This document shows positions 19,608 to 28,091 of a stretch of 33,322 nucleotides of DNA, one piece after another. The first letter of the stretch is position 1; each line of letters opens with the position of its first letter. The notes under the pieces were generated by a model that saw nothing but the letters and a program-made list of their open reading frames with translations, did no database searches and had not been told where the DNA came from. The DNA lies in assembly GCA_913778495.1 (NCBI GenBank), contig CAJYVD010000028.1, forward strand, positions 1 through 33,322. The letters run 5' to 3'. Both the position numbers and the translations under genes were made by a program. Origin of the DNA: an uncultured Pantoea sp. (GTDB taxonomy: Bacteria > Pseudomonadota > Gammaproteobacteria > Enterobacterales > Enterobacteriaceae).

Positions 19608-20150
19608 TCAGGCCTGATTCGAATTCAGGATCAGCTGACCGTTACGGTCCAGCGGAATGCGGGTGCCAGGGTCATTTTCCATACGGATTTTGCCCTGCTG
19701 GTCGCCTATTTTATAGGTCACGTCATAACCCAGCATTTTATCCTGCTTGTCATATACCGTTCTGCAGCGCTGTTCGCTGGTGGTGTAAGTGTCGCGATCC
19801 TGCAGCGCACCCTGCACCTGATTACCCCCGTAGCCACCTGCCAGCGCGCCTGCTACCGTTGCGACGTCGCGTCCACGCCCACCACCAAACTGGTGGCCCA
19901 GCACGCCGCCGGCCACAGCACCCAGCACCGAGCCGGCAATGCGGTTTTCATCCTGCACTGGACGACGATGCGTGATGGTCACGTTGCGACACTCCTGTCG
20001 CGGCTGCTTGATACTCTCTTTTATCGGCGTAGCCGAAAGCACCTGTGCATATTGCGGACCACGATCAAAGACATCCATGCTGGCTACCGCGGCAACACCC
20101 AGGGCTGCTGCCACACCGATCCCGATACCCGCTAACATTGATTTATTCAC
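19608..20150 (-). CDS. ycfJ: YcfJ, glycine-zipper 2TM surface-antigen family protein
   Basis: Function unknown; family of the rickettsial 17-kDa antigen. The start is GTG at 20150 (M-NKSMLAGIGIGVAAALGVAAVAS, matching E. coli MNKSMLAGIGIG), with AGGAGG 8 bases upstream; 180 aa (E. coli 179). A longer frame from 20183 has no homologous N-terminus. N-terminal hydrophobic segment 4-24 is a likely membrane anchor or uncleaved signal. The glycine-zipper region GSVLGAVAGGVLGHQFGGG...GALAGGYGG spans about 70-110, with C-terminal YDVTYKIGDQQGKIRM. Convergent with mfd. In E. coli comR-bhsA-ldtC lie between the two; here they are absent. Confidence 0.93.
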   Translation of the reverse strand: MNKSMLAGIGIGVAAALGVAAVASMDVFDRGPQYAQVLSATPIKESIKQPRQECRNVTITHRRPVQDENRIAGSVLGAVAGGVLGHQFGGGRGRDVATVAGALAGGYGGNQVQGALQDRDTYTTSEQRCRTVYDKQDKMLGYDVTYKIGDQQGKIRMENDPGTRIPLDRNGQLILNSNQA

Positions 20151-20416
20151 AGGAATGTCCTCCTGAAGATGGTTATCGCGCATTCCTGCCGCTACACAAC
20201 GCTGTGTAACCGAGGCATAACCGGCGTGCGCGCCGCGCCGTTTTCGTTGAGATAAGTTTTACAGATGGTCCGTAATTGCAACATCAGATTAATGGAAGAA
20301 ACGCAGCGGAAAGGGAATAGTACCGTTTTTTCGGAGAGTTCTGAGCGGCCATGACATGCTGCTGTAATGGGTAAATGGACGAGCTATTTCAGCGAGATAC
20401 CGCAGCAGACAGTGAT

Positions 20417-20435
20417 GGGCGGCGGCACGCCGCCC
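20417..20435 (-). other. Strong GC hairpin after ndh
   Basis: GGGCGGCG-GCA-CGCCGCCC, an 8-bp perfect stem, 8 bases after the ndh stop. No T-run follows on the minus strand (ATCACTGTC), so it is more likely an mRNA 3'-end stabiliser than an intrinsic terminator. Confidence 0.55.
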
Positions 20436-20442
20436 ACGAGGG

Positions 20443-21747
20443 TTAATGCAATTTCAGGCGCGGACGCAGTACGCGGTTCAAGCTGCCTACCAGCATCATC
20501 AAGCCGGTCTTGAAATAGCCGTGGAGCGCAATTTGGTGCATGCGATAGAGCGAGATGTAAACAAAGCGCGCGATGCGCCCTTCTACCATCATTGAACCGC
20601 GCATCAGGTTCCCCATCAGGCTGCCAACGGTGCTGAAGCGCGACAGGGAGACCAGCGAACCGTGATCTTTATAGACATACGCCTTAAGCGGCTTGCCTTT
20701 GCGCTGCGCCAGCAGATTGTCCAACACGCGTGAAGCCATCTGGTGCGCAGATTGCGCACGCGGTGGCACAAATCCGCCGCCCGGAAGCGCGCAGGATGCG
20801 CAGTCTCCGATAGCGTAGATGTCATCATCGCGCGTGGTTTGCAGGGTCTCTTTCACCACCAGCTGATTAATGCGATTGCTCTCCAGTCCGCCGATCTCCT
20901 TTAAGAAGTCCGGTGCTTTGATGCCCGCCGCCCACACCATTAAATCGGTCTCAATGAACTCGCCACCTTTGGTATGCAGTCCGTTCTCTGACGCGCTGGT
21001 CACCATGGTTTGCGTCAGCACGCGTACGCCTAGTTTGGTGAGCTCTTGGTGCGCCGCTGCTGAAATGCGCGGCGGCAGCGCGGGCAGGATACGCTCACCC
21101 GCTTCCACCAGCGTGACGTTCAGCGCCGCGCTGTCCAGACCTTTGTAGCCATAGCTGTGCAGCTGCTTCACGGCGTTGTACAGCTCCGCAGAGAGTTCTA
21201 CGCCGGTCGCCCCGCCGCCCACGATCGCAATATTCACTTTCTCCAGGCGCCCTTCACTGGCGGAGAAGCGCAGGAACAGGTTCAGCATTTCATTGTGGAA
21301 CCGGCGCGCCTGATGCGGATTATCGAGGAAGATGCAGTGATCTTTGACACCCGGCGTACCGAAATCGTTGGAGGTGCTGCCCAGCGCGATCACCAGCCGG
21401 TCATAGGCCAGCGCGCGCTGCGGCACCAGAATTTCGCCACTGGCATCGCGGATTTCCGCCAGCTCAATGGTTTTGCTGTCGCGGTCGATCTGGGTCAGCG
21501 AGCCAAGCTGGAACTGGAAACCGTGGTTGCGCGCATGCGCCAGATAGCTCAGTGCATCGATGCCTTCGTCCATCGAGCCGGTGGCCACTTCATGCAGCAG
21601 CGGCTTCCACAAATGGCTGTGGTTGCGATCCACCAGGATCACCTCCGCCTTCTTTTTGCGGCCAAGCTTATGACCAAGCTGGGTTGCCAGCTCCAGCCCA
21701 CCGGCGCCACCGCCGACAATGACGATTTTTTCCATAGATGTAGTCAA
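20443..21747 (-). CDS. ndh: Type II NADH:quinone dehydrogenase
   Basis: Non-proton-pumping membrane-bound FAD enzyme that passes electrons from NADH to quinone. The start is TTG at 21747 ([18 protein letters not shown]. coli ndh also starts with TTG and reads [14 protein letters not shown]), giving 434 aa as in E. coli. GAGGGGG lies 6 bases upstream. FAD-binding [16 protein letters not shown] (about 8-23), NADH-binding [18 protein letters not shown] (about 168-185), and second FAD motif [13 protein letters not shown]. The C-terminal amphipathic [18 protein letters not shown] region attaches it to the membrane. Upstream are FNR and CRP-like sites. E. coli ycfP, between nagZ and ndh, is absent. 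Confidence 0.96.
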   Translation of the reverse strand: MTTSMEKIVIVGGGAGGLELATQLGHKLGRKKKAEVILVDRNHSHLWKPLLHEVATGSMDEGIDALSYLAHARNHGFQFQLGSLTQIDRDSKTIELAEIRDASGEILVPQRALAYDRLVIALGSTSNDFGTPGVKDHCIFLDNPHQARRFHNEMLNLFLRFSASEGRLEKVNIAIVGGGATGVELSAELYNAVKQLHSYGYKGLDSAALNVTLVEAGERILPALPPRISAAAHQELTKLGVRVLTQTMVTSASENGLHTKGGEFIETDLMVWAAGIKAPDFLKEIGGLESNRINQLVVKETLQTTRDDDIYAIGDCASCALPGGGFVPPRAQSAHQMASRVLDNLLAQRKGKPLKAYVYKDHGSLVSLSRFSTVGSLMGNLMRGSMMVEGRIARFVYISLYRMHQIALHGYFKTGLMMLVGSLNRVLRPRLKLH

Positions 21748-21807
21748 CAAAGACCCCCTCAAAGTTGTAAACCAATAGTTAACTAAAGGTTAATAAAAAC
21801 CTTAGTA

Positions 21808-21835
21808 AACATAGGGTTGGCGATATTATTCGCAA
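21808..21835 (-). promoter_or_regulatory. Candidate ndh promoter
   Basis: Minus strand TTGCGA (21835-21830), 16-bp spacer, TATGTT (21813-21808). The predicted start near 21801 leaves a leader of about 54 nt with a small stem AAGGTT/AACCTT (21786-21803). Confidence 0.4.
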
Positions 21836-21880
21836 GCTGAGGCCAGAATATCACGGTGGTAGGGGCTGTGCAGGGGAAAT

Positions 21881-21894
21881 TTGATGCAGATCAA
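21881..21894. promoter_or_regulatory. Consensus FNR box upstream of ndh
   Basis: TTGAT-GCAG-ATCAA, a perfect match to TTGAT-N4-ATCAA. It lies about 86 bp upstream of the predicted ndh transcription start. E. coli ndh is repressed anaerobically by FNR bound at two sites, the distal one near -94, so this is likely the equivalent distal site. Confidence 0.8.
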
Positions 21895-21928
21895 TCTTTC
21901 AGCAGCATTATCAGAATGTTACACGTTA

Positions 21929-21944
21929 TGTGCACACCATCACA
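21929..21944. promoter_or_regulatory. CRP-like site upstream of ndh
   Basis: TGTGC-ACACCA-TCACA matches TGTGA-N6-TCACA at 9 of 10 conserved positions. It is 34 bp from the FNR box, on the far side from ndh, between the ndh promoter and the end of nagZ. Confidence 0.5.
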
Positions 21945-21954
21945 CGGTTGGATG

Positions 21955-21985
21955 CAAAACCCGGCCCACCGCACGGCCAGCCGGG
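21955..21985 (-). terminator. Terminator after nagZ
   Basis: Minus strand: CCCGGC, 14-base loop, GCCGGG then TTTTGC. It is 11 bp downstream of the nagZ stop and would end the hinT-nagZ operon. The loop contains further GGCC complementarity. Confidence 0.7.
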
Positions 21986-21996
21986 TCATCTGCCGT

Positions 21997-23040
21997 TTAG
22001 CCTTGCCCGGCCTTGTGCGCGAGCCAGCGCGCCTGCAGCGCGCCGAGCGTGTGAAAATTCGTTTTCCAGCGCGTCGATCCCAGCAGTGCCTCGCGCGTGA
22101 ACCGTCCACGATGATAAAGCTGCGTGACGCGTTTGGCCTCAACGGGCGCGAGGTTGTCCAGTACGCTGATCGCCCCTTCCCGCTGATTGCATACCAGCAC
22201 CATATCGCAGCCTGCCGTCAGGGATTGCTGCGCGCGTTCTGCATAACTGCCCATGATGGCCGCACCTTCCATCGACAGGTCATCTGAGAAGATGACCCCG
22301 TTGAAGCCCAACTCCTGCCGCAGCACCGTCTGCAGCCAGTAAGGCGAGCCGCTGGCAGGCAAGGCGTCAACCTCAGTATAGATAATGTGTGCGGGCATCA
22401 CGGCGTCGAGCAGTTGCTCATCGATCAGCTGTTTGAATATCGTCATGTCGCGCTGGCGCAGCGTCTGCGCATCGCGCGCATCGCGCGGCGTCTCTTTGTG
22501 CGAGTCGGCGCTCACCGCACCGTGACCCGGGAAGTGTTTACCGGTGGTTTTCATGCCCGCTTCGTGCATTCCGTGAATAAATGCCCGCGCCACCTGCAGC
22601 GCAATCGCCGGATCGTCGTGGAATGAACGATCGCCGATGGCCGCGCTGATGTGGCCAATGTCGAGCACCGGCGCAAAGCTGATGTCGATATCCAGGGCGA
22701 TCATCTCGGCGGCCATCTGCCAGCCGGCCTCACGCGCCAACGCGCCTGCCGTCGGGAGATCGTTTAGCGCCGCGAAAGACTGCATCGCCGGCAGCGCGGT
22801 AAACCCCTCGCGGAAACGCTGTACGCGCCCGCCTTCCTGATCCACCGCCACTACCAGCCGATGACGCGAGGCGGCGCGAATCTGCCGCACCAGCTCCGCC
22901 AGCTGATCGGCATCATGGAAATTGCGAGCAAAAAGAATCAGCCCGCCGGTCAGCGGATGTTGCAGAATCTCGCGCTCTTCTGCATCCAACGCGTAGCCAG
23001 CGACGTCGAGCATTAGCGGTCCGGGTGAGGTCATGGTCAT
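21997..23040 (-). CDS. nagZ: Beta-N-acetylhexosaminidase NagZ
   Basis: Cytosolic family GH3 enzyme that removes GlcNAc from anhydro-muropeptides in peptidoglycan recycling, which also controls AmpC induction in many enterics. 347 aa (E. coli 341). The motif [14 protein letters not shown] carries the His/Asp pair of the general acid/base loop, and the nucleophile Asp is in [27 protein letters not shown] is intact. AGGA lies 8 bases before ATG 23040; an ATG two codons later is an alternative. The last gene of the hinT operon, 15 bp after thiK. nagK, which would phosphorylate the GlcNAc released, is not at its E. coli position. Confidence 0.96.
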   Translation of the reverse strand: MTMTSPGPLMLDVAGYALDAEEREILQHPLTGGLILFARNFHDADQLAELVRQIRAASRHRLVVAVDQEGGRVQRFREGFTALPAMQSFAALNDLPTAGALAREAGWQMAAEMIALDIDISFAPVLDIGHISAAIGDRSFHDDPAIALQVARAFIHGMHEAGMKTTGKHFPGHGAVSADSHKETPRDARDAQTLRQRDMTIFKQLIDEQLLDAVMPAHIIYTEVDALPASGSPYWLQTVLRQELGFNGVIFSDDLSMEGAAIMGSYAERAQQSLTAGCDMVLVCNQREGAISVLDNLAPVEAKRVTQLYHRGRFTREALLGSTRWKTNFHTLGALQARWLAHKAGQG

Positions 23041-23055
23041 GGTTCGGGTCCTGAA

Positions 23056-23871
23056 TTAAAGATCGTGCCAGCTGGCCTGGGCCAACTGCTGTAGGAGAGC
23101 GTCTTGGGTTTGCTCGGCGCGAAGCTGATACCAGCTTGCCATAAGCAGGCGCAGCCAAGGCTGCCAGCGACGCACCTGCTGTGCCAGTTGCGTCGGGCTG
23201 AGGTTGGCACGCTGAGCGTATTCGCCAATCCAGCCCGCGCGATCGCCGTCCGCCGCTGCGCACAGCGCCGCCACTTCCAGCGCGATATCGCCGTCGGCGG
23301 CGTACTCCCAGTCAATCAGCCGCAGGCCGTCGGCGGTGGCGATCAGATTTCCTGGGTGGATATCCATGTGAAGCGGTGCCAGCCGCAGCGGTGGCGGTTC
23401 ACCCTGCGCCAGCAGGCGGCCTAGCTGCCGCTGCCAGCGCCAGTGGCGTCCTTTACACAGCTGCCAGTATTGCAACAGCAGCGGGCCGAGGTGCAGACGG
23501 TAGCCGGTTAGCGGTTGCTGATGCAGCTTACGCACCAGCGTCAGCACGGCAGCGCGCTGCGCAGTAAACTGCGTGGGCGTCAGCGTATCACCGGGCAGCC
23601 AGGTTTGAAGCAGCCACGGCGCGCGCCACGCCAGCGGTGCCGGGCCAAGGGCCGCGCCGCGCATTTTGCGCAACACGCGATATTCCCGTTGCCGATCCAC
23701 AAAGGGGATGGGCTGCGCGGGCGCACGACGCGCCAGCAGCGTGCGGTCCGCCTGCTCAACGCGCACGCTGCCGCCGCTCAATCCCGGCAGCGCGAAAAAA
23801 TGACCGGCGGCTTGCGCCGTCGGCCAGGAGTGCTTCAGCATCTGAATCAGGTGCGGATCAGGGTTGTGCAA
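23056..23871 (-). CDS. thiK: Thiamine kinase ThiK
   Basis: Phosphorylates thiamine to thiamine monophosphate for salvage. APH/choline-kinase fold: Gly loop LPGLSGGSV, catalytic LHMDIHPGNLI and metal-binding LIDWEYA are all seen. The start is uncertain. An ATG at 23898 gives 280 aa and overlaps lpoB by 41 nt. TTG 23871 gives 271 aa (E. coli 274), overlaps lpoB by 14 nt, has AGGTAA upstream and aligns better with the E. coli N-terminus, so I chose it. The N-terminal half is more diverged from E. coli than other proteins here. Confidence 0.88.
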   Translation of the reverse strand: MHNPDPHLIQMLKHSWPTAQAAGHFFALPGLSGGSVRVEQADRTLLARRAPAQPIPFVDRQREYRVLRKMRGAALGPAPLAWRAPWLLQTWLPGDTLTPTQFTAQRAAVLTLVRKLHQQPLTGYRLHLGPLLLQYWQLCKGRHWRWQRQLGRLLAQGEPPPLRLAPLHMDIHPGNLIATADGLRLIDWEYAADGDIALEVAALCAAADGDRAGWIGEYAQRANLSPTQLAQQVRRWQPWLRLLMASWYQLRAEQTQDALLQQLAQASWHDL

Positions 23872-24454
23872 TACCGTTACCTGACCAGACGATCTCACCG
23901 GTTTGCACCAGCATCAGCTGCATCTGCAGCGTCGGAGACTTCACATCGCCCTGCGCATTGCTGTACAGCACGTACTGCGCGTTGACGTTGCGCGCCAGGC
24001 CGATCGCCTTGCTGCGGGAATTCAGACTGTCGTCCGCCGATAAGCCCAGCGCCTGCTTAGCCTGTGCCAGCTGCTCCGGCGTGACCAGGGTGAATTTACC
24101 GTTGTTGGCCAGTGCATTTTGAATTGCGTCAGTGGCTTTATCGCTCTGTAAGGCGCCGTTAGTGCTGTTTTTAATGCGATCCACCAGCAGTACGCTGCCG
24201 GGATTCACGCCTGCCGACTGCACCATATTGGCCACCAGCGGCTGCACGCTGGCACTCCAGTTGATGGTCTTAAGCTTGGGCGGCTGCGGCACGGGCTGCG
24301 GCTGCGGCACCGGTTCAGGTTGCTGTTCAGGTGTAGGTTGCGGCGTCGTTGGCGTAGTGGGTTCGACCGGTGCTGGCGTCTGTTTTTGCACCACACAACC
24401 GGTGAGCATCAGCGCAAACATGAGCGCGCTGGAACGTTTAAGACTGCGAATCAC
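23858..24454 (-). CDS. lpoB: Penicillin-binding protein activator LpoB
   Basis: Outer-membrane lipoprotein that reaches through the periplasm to activate PBP1b. 198 aa. Signal peptide with lipobox LTGC, acylated Cys20. The following residue is Val, not Asp, consistent with sorting to the outer membrane by LolCDE. A Pro/Gln/Thr-rich disordered linker (about 24-60, PxP repeats) precedes the globular C-terminal domain (INWSASVQPLVANMV...VLLVDRIKNSTNG...). The ATG is 10 bp after the ycfL stop. The thiK start lies within its 3' end. Confidence 0.95.
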   Translation of the reverse strand: MIRSLKRSSALMFALMLTGCVVQKQTPAPVEPTTPTTPQPTPEQQPEPVPQPQPVPQPPKLKTINWSASVQPLVANMVQSAGVNPGSVLLVDRIKNSTNGALQSDKATDAIQNALANNGKFTLVTPEQLAQAKQALGLSADDSLNSRSKAIGLARNVNAQYVLYSNAQGDVKSPTLQMQLMLVQTGEIVWSGNGIAQP

Positions 24455-24464
24455 AGATTACTCC

Positions 24465-24830
24465 TCAGAGATAAAGATAAAGACGTACGCGGCTAGCCGT
24501 CAGGTTGCCGATTTGTGAAGCTACTTCGACACTGCCGTGCGCCGGAACGATTTGCGTCTGCGCAGGCTCTTCCGGGGTAATTTCCAGCCCCTTATCGTCG
24601 TACCAATAAAAACGATAGTGGACCTTCACCGGCGTTTCACGCTGATTATAGAGCATGCTCGACGCACGCTGCTGTCCATCGCTGCCGGTGAGCGTAGGTT
24701 CATCAGTGATAATGCCCGCAGAGAGCACCGATGACTCCATCACCAACGATTGTGACGTGTTGATCATCGGTTTGTCGCTGCTACAGCCCGCGAGGGTCAG
24801 TAAAACTAAGCCACTCAGCCATTGACGCAT
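24465..24830 (-). CDS. ycfL: YcfL family lipoprotein
   Basis: Small lipoprotein of unknown function, 121 aa (E. coli 125). Signal peptide MRQWLSGLVLLTLAGC with Cys16 as acylation site and Ser-Ser following, predicting outer-membrane sorting. The rest resembles a small beta-sandwich (VKVHYRFYWYDDKGLEI, VEVASQIGNLTASRVRLYLYL). It lies between hinT and lpoB as in E. coli, 18 bp after hinT, so probably co-transcribed. Confidence 0.92.
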   Translation of the reverse strand: MRQWLSGLVLLTLAGCSSDKPMINTSQSLVMESSVLSAGIITDEPTLTGSDGQQRASSMLYNQRETPVKVHYRFYWYDDKGLEITPEEPAQTQIVPAHGSVEVASQIGNLTASRVRLYLYL

Positions 24831-24848
24831 CTGGAGGTCCGTCCGAAG

Positions 24849-25199
24849 TTAGTGAGCCAGCATCGGGCCCAGCGGCTTGCCGCCCACCAGGTGCATATGA
24901 ATGTGATACACTTCCTGCCCGCCATGTTTGTTGCAGTTCACGATCAGACGATAACCGTCTTCGGCAATGCCCTCTTCACGCGCAATTTTTGCTGCCACTG
25001 TCATCATGCGGCCCAGCGCCTGCTCATGCGCTTCCTGTACGTCATTGGCCGTCGGGATCAGCACGTTAGGCACAATCAGAATGTGCGTGGGCGCTTTCGG
25101 GGCGATGTCGCGGAAGGCAGTCACCAGCTCATCCTGATAAACCACGTCGGCGGGAATTTCGCGACGAATGATCTTACTGAAAAGGGTTTCTTCAGCCAT
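24849..25199 (-). CDS. hinT: Purine nucleoside phosphoramidase HinT
   Basis: HIT-family hydrolase of adenosine 5'-phosphoramidates. 116 aa (E. coli 119). The histidine triad is His99, His101 (nucleophile) and His103 in [10 protein letters not shown]. The C-terminus stops at PLGPMLAH, three residues short of E. coli; this tail affects substrate choice in the family, so specificity may differ slightly. First gene of hinT-ycfL-lpoB-thiK-nagZ; AAGGAA lies 6-7 bases before the ATG. Confidence 0.96.
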   Translation of the reverse strand: MAEETLFSKIIRREIPADVVYQDELVTAFRDIAPKAPTHILIVPNVLIPTANDVQEAHEQALGRMMTVAAKIAREEGIAEDGYRLIVNCNKHGGQEVYHIHMHLVGGKPLGPMLAH

Positions 25200-25233
25200 G
25201 GTGCATTTCCTTAAACAGGGAGTTCAATCAGGC

Positions 25234-25263
25234 AGTATGCGTGAGAAATTCTCTTTCTTTCAA
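25234..25263 (-). promoter_or_regulatory. Candidate hinT operon promoter
   Basis: Minus strand TTGAAA (25263-25258), 18-bp spacer, CATACT (25239-25234). It predicts a leader of about 28 nt. A small inverted repeat GAGAATTTCTC is inside the spacer. Confidence 0.45.
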
Positions 25264-25518
25264 CCTCGATACCACTTTTCTTGCGCTGAACGGCTGCCTT
25301 AGCAGCAGTTTGGTTTTCGCCAGACGCTGTAAGCCAGGTTATTACTTACTGGTTCTGATGATGCAAAAAAGAAAAGGCCGCATCATAAACGAGATGTCTC
25401 ACGCTTTTCTTGATCTACAGGCCAGACACGGTCGCGTGCGCGACGATTGAGTCCAGATCTTCGGGGCAGCGTTAGCGCTACTGAGGCTCAGCGAATGATT
25501 GCGCGTCTATCTATAGAT

Positions 25519-25544
25519 AAAAAAAACCCCTCAGCGAGGGGTTT
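25519..25544 (-). terminator. Terminator of ptsG
   Basis: Minus strand AAACCCCTC-GCT-GAGGGGTTTTTTTT, a 9-bp stem with an 8-base T-run, 20 bp after the ptsG stop. Confidence 0.93.
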
Positions 25545-25563
25545 GTTAACGATTCACAGGGCG

Positions 25564-26997
25564 TTATAGACTGCGAATGTAATCGTCCATTTCCGTTTTA
25601 AGGTTATCCGACTTGGTGCCAAAGATAGCCTGAACACCCGATCCTGCCACCACCACGCCACGCGCGCCGAGGTTTTTCAGCTCGGTCTGGTCGACCTTCG
25701 CCACGTCGGCCACGCTCACGCGCAGACGCGTAATACAGGCGTCGAGGTTAGTGATGTTCTCTTTACCGCCGAAGGCGCTCACCAGCTTGCCAGCCATTTC
25801 ACTACCGGTTGCGCTGCTCTGCTCGGTAGCCGTATCTTCACGACCCGGTGTCTTCAGGTTGAGCTTGGCAATCAGTACGCGGAACACGGTGTAATAGATC
25901 AGGCCATAAATGATCCCCACGATAGGGAACAACCAGATCTTACTGCTGTTACCGCTCAGTACGATAAAGTCGATCAAACCGTGCGAGAAGCTGGTGCCAT
26001 CGCGCATGCCCAGCAGGATACAGATAGGGAACGCCAGACCCGCCAGAATGGCGTGAATCACGTACAGGATCGGTGCCACGAACATAAAGGAGAATTCGAT
26101 CGGCTCGGTGATCCCGGTCAGGAAGGAGGTCAGCGCGGCGGAGATCATGATGCCGCCCACTTTAGCGCGGTTTTCCGGCTTAGCGGAGTGCCAGATCGCA
26201 ATTGCCGCGGCTGGCAGACCGTACATTTTGAACAGGAAGCCACCTGACAGTTTGCCTGCCGTTGGGTCGCCCGCCATGTAACGCGGAATATCGCCGTGGA
26301 ACACCTGTCCTGCTGCGTTAGTAAACTCACCGATTTGCATCTGGAACGGGACGTTCCAGATATGATGCAGACCAAACGGCACCAGCGCGCGTTCAATAAC
26401 GCCGTAGATACCAAAGGCGACCACGGGGTTCTGGTATGCCGCCCATTGTGAAAAGTCCTGAATCGCGGTGCCCACTGGCGGCCAGATAAAGGACAATACC
26501 ACGCCGGTAAAGATTGCCGTCAGACCGGAGATAATCGGCACAAAACGCTTACCTGCAAAGAAGCCAAGATACTCAGGCAGCTTGATGCGATAGAAGCGGT
26601 TAAACATATACGCCGCAATGGAACCGGCAATAATGCCGCCCAGTACGCCGGTATCCGCAAGGTGCTTGGCTTCAATTTCCGCTGCCGGCAGATGCAATAC
26701 CAGAGGGGCCACCACCGCGAGCGTTTTCACCATAATGCCGTAGGCCACCACCGCCGCCAGCGCCGATACGCCATCGTTATTAGTGAAACCTAACGCCACG
26801 CCGATGGCGAAAATCAGCGGCATATTAGCGAATACCGATCCGCCCGCCTCGGCCATAACGTGTGAAACCACCACAGGCAGCCAACTGAAGTTTGCTGAAC
26901 CGACACCTAATAAAATACCGGCAATCGGCAAAACCGATACCGGCAACATCAGCGATTTACCTACTTTTTGCAGGTTCGCAAATGCATTCTTGAACAT
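25564..26997 (-). CDS. ptsG: Glucose-specific PTS enzyme IIBC
   Basis: Imports and phosphorylates glucose using phosphate from EIIA(Glc) (Crr). The start is ATG 26997 ([19 protein letters not shown]), giving 477 aa as in E. coli. The open frame continues upstream but that is leader sequence. The membrane EIIC domain (about 1-390) contains [15 protein letters not shown]. The cytoplasmic EIIB domain carries the phosphorylated Cys421 ([13 protein letters not shown]). CAGGAGC lies 5-8 bases before the ATG. Upstream are an Mlc box, a CRP site and an SgrS-pairing segment. It follows ycfH; E. coli fhuE downstream is missing. Confidence 0.97.
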   Translation of the reverse strand: MFKNAFANLQKVGKSLMLPVSVLPIAGILLGVGSANFSWLPVVVSHVMAEAGGSVFANMPLIFAIGVALGFTNNDGVSALAAVVAYGIMVKTLAVVAPLVLHLPAAEIEAKHLADTGVLGGIIAGSIAAYMFNRFYRIKLPEYLGFFAGKRFVPIISGLTAIFTGVVLSFIWPPVGTAIQDFSQWAAYQNPVVAFGIYGVIERALVPFGLHHIWNVPFQMQIGEFTNAAGQVFHGDIPRYMAGDPTAGKLSGGFLFKMYGLPAAAIAIWHSAKPENRAKVGGIMISAALTSFLTGITEPIEFSFMFVAPILYVIHAILAGLAFPICILLGMRDGTSFSHGLIDFIVLSGNSSKIWLFPIVGIIYGLIYYTVFRVLIAKLNLKTPGREDTATEQSSATGSEMAGKLVSAFGGKENITNLDACITRLRVSVADVAKVDQTELKNLGARGVVVAGSGVQAIFGTKSDNLKTEMDDYIRSL

Positions 26998-27005
26998 AAA
27001 AGCTC

Positions 27006-27014
27006 CTGAGTATG
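27006..27014 (-). promoter_or_regulatory. SgrS pairing site in the ptsG leader
   Basis: The mRNA reads CATACTCAG, overlapping the Shine-Dalgarno (CATACTCAGGAGC). E. coli SgrS carries ACUGAGUAUUGG, which pairs with ATACTCAG. The segment is the same as in E. coli ptsG as I recall it, so post-transcriptional repression under sugar-phosphate stress is likely conserved. Confidence 0.6.
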
Positions 27015-27087
27015 AGTGCAGTTTTTTTGCGCGGTGCGCATGGCAAAGGGGGAGGACCTTTGCCGGGGTGACGCTGAACGTCTTTTG

Positions 27088-27110
27088 ATTTATTACGAAG
27101 GGTAAAATAA
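27088..27110. promoter_or_regulatory. Mlc operator of ptsG
   Basis: Minus strand TTATTTTAC-CCTTC-GTAATAAAT, an imperfect dyad close to the E. coli ptsG operator (TTATTTTAC-TCTGT-GTAATAAAT). It overlaps the expected -10/+1 region, as needed for repression without glucose. Confidence 0.75.
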
Positions 27111-27125
27111 ATAGCCGTTTTTTAA

Positions 27126-27141
27126 CTTGACGGCCATCACG
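27126..27141. promoter_or_regulatory. CRP site of ptsG
   Basis: Minus strand CGTGA-TGGCCG-TCAAG, partial match to TGTGA-N6-TCACA, 15 bp upstream of the Mlc operator, the position of the promoter-proximal CRP site in E. coli. Confidence 0.6.
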
Positions 27142-27270
27142 TTTCACTAAGGATCCGCGCCGTTTTTCAGTGATTTCTAACGCGCCTGCGCAGATAAACG
27201 CCAAAAAAAACGGCCTGTGGGCGAGTGTGGCGCGCACAGACCGGGTTAGGGATTTATTACAACCTACAAA

Positions 27271-27289
27271 ATAAAAGGCGTTAGCCGCC
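27271..27289 (-). terminator. Weak possible terminator at the ycfH stop
   Basis: Minus strand GGCG-GCTAA-CGCC followed by TTTTATTTT. The stem is only 4 bp and includes the stop codon in its loop. Confidence 0.3.
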
Positions 27290-28072
27290 AAGGCGCTCCA
27301 TGGGCACCTTGAACAGACGAGAGAAGTTGGCGGTGGTTGCCGCCGCAAGCGTCGCGAGATCCACCCCTTTGACTACCGCCATGTATTCGGCAACGTCGCG
27401 GGTGAAGGCTGGCTGATTCTCTTTACCGCGGTTTGGCACCGGCGCCAGATAGGGTGAATCGGTTTCCACGAGTATGCGATCCAGCGGAACGTAGCGCGCT
27501 GCCTCACGAATTTGCTCGGCATTACGAAATGTCACGATACCGGAGAACGAAATGTAAAAACCAAGATCCAGCAGTTTGCCCGCGGTCTCTTTATCTTCAG
27601 TGAAGCAGTGCAGCACGCCGCCGCACTTCTCGACCTGCTCTTCGCGCAAAATAGCCAGCGTATCTTCACGCGCATCGCGGGTATGCACAATGATCGGCTT
27701 ATTGAGGGCGATCCCGGTGCGAATATGTTCGCGGAAGGACGCCTGCTGCTGGGCTTTGGTCTCCTGCTGATAGAAATAATCCAGTCCGGTTTCCCCCAGC
27801 GCAATAACCTGCTCTTCTGCGGCCAGACGGCGAAACTCCTCGACATCGTAGGGGGTTTCTTGGTTCAGCGGATGCACGCCGCAGGCCAGCGCGATATTCC
27901 GGCGATCGCCCACCAGCTGTTTGATTTTGTAGTAATCGGGCAGCGTAGTGGCGATGGCGAGCATAAACTTCACGTCGCGCGCCGCGGCTTTGGCGATCAC
28001 GTCGTCCAGATCGCGGTGCTGTTTTTCGTAATCAAGGCCATCAAGATGGCAATGCGAATCAACAATAAACAT
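27281..28072 (-). CDS. ycfH: TatD-family metal-dependent hydrolase YcfH
   Basis: Predicted metal-dependent deoxyribonuclease of the TatD family. 263 aa (E. coli 265). Metal and catalytic motifs in order: VDSHCHLD (His7, His9), [24 protein letters not shown] and [10 protein letters not shown]. Exact substrate uncertain. The last gene of the acpP-to-ycfH run; starts 19 bp after the holB stop. The stop codon lies in a small hairpin (GGCG-N5-CGCC) followed by TTTTATTTT, a weak possible terminator. Confidence 0.94.
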   Translation of the reverse strand: MFIVDSHCHLDGLDYEKQHRDLDDVIAKAAARDVKFMLAIATTLPDYYKIKQLVGDRRNIALACGVHPLNQETPYDVEEFRRLAAEEQVIALGETGLDYFYQQETKAQQQASFREHIRTGIALNKPIIVHTRDAREDTLAILREEQVEKCGGVLHCFTEDKETAGKLLDLGFYISFSGIVTFRNAEQIREAARYVPLDRILVETDSPYLAPVPNRGKENQPAFTRDVAEYMAVVKGVDLATLAAATTANFSRLFKVPMERLGG

Positions 28073-28091
28073 AGGTTTCTCTTTTTCTCGC

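Larger units (their letters stand above)
25200..25563. other. hinT-ptsG intergenic region (364 bp)
   Basis: Holds the hinT promoter (right of 25234) and the ptsG terminator (25519-25544). A perfect palindrome TATCTATAGATA lies at 25508-25519 next to the terminator. The middle, about 25265-25500, has no credible gene; E. coli has fhuE here and no remnant of it is visible. Confidence 0.6.

Noticed and set aside
25241-25450. 69-codon plus-strand frame between hinT and ptsG
   Set aside because: It starts inside the hinT promoter, has no Shine-Dalgarno and no recognisable sequence.
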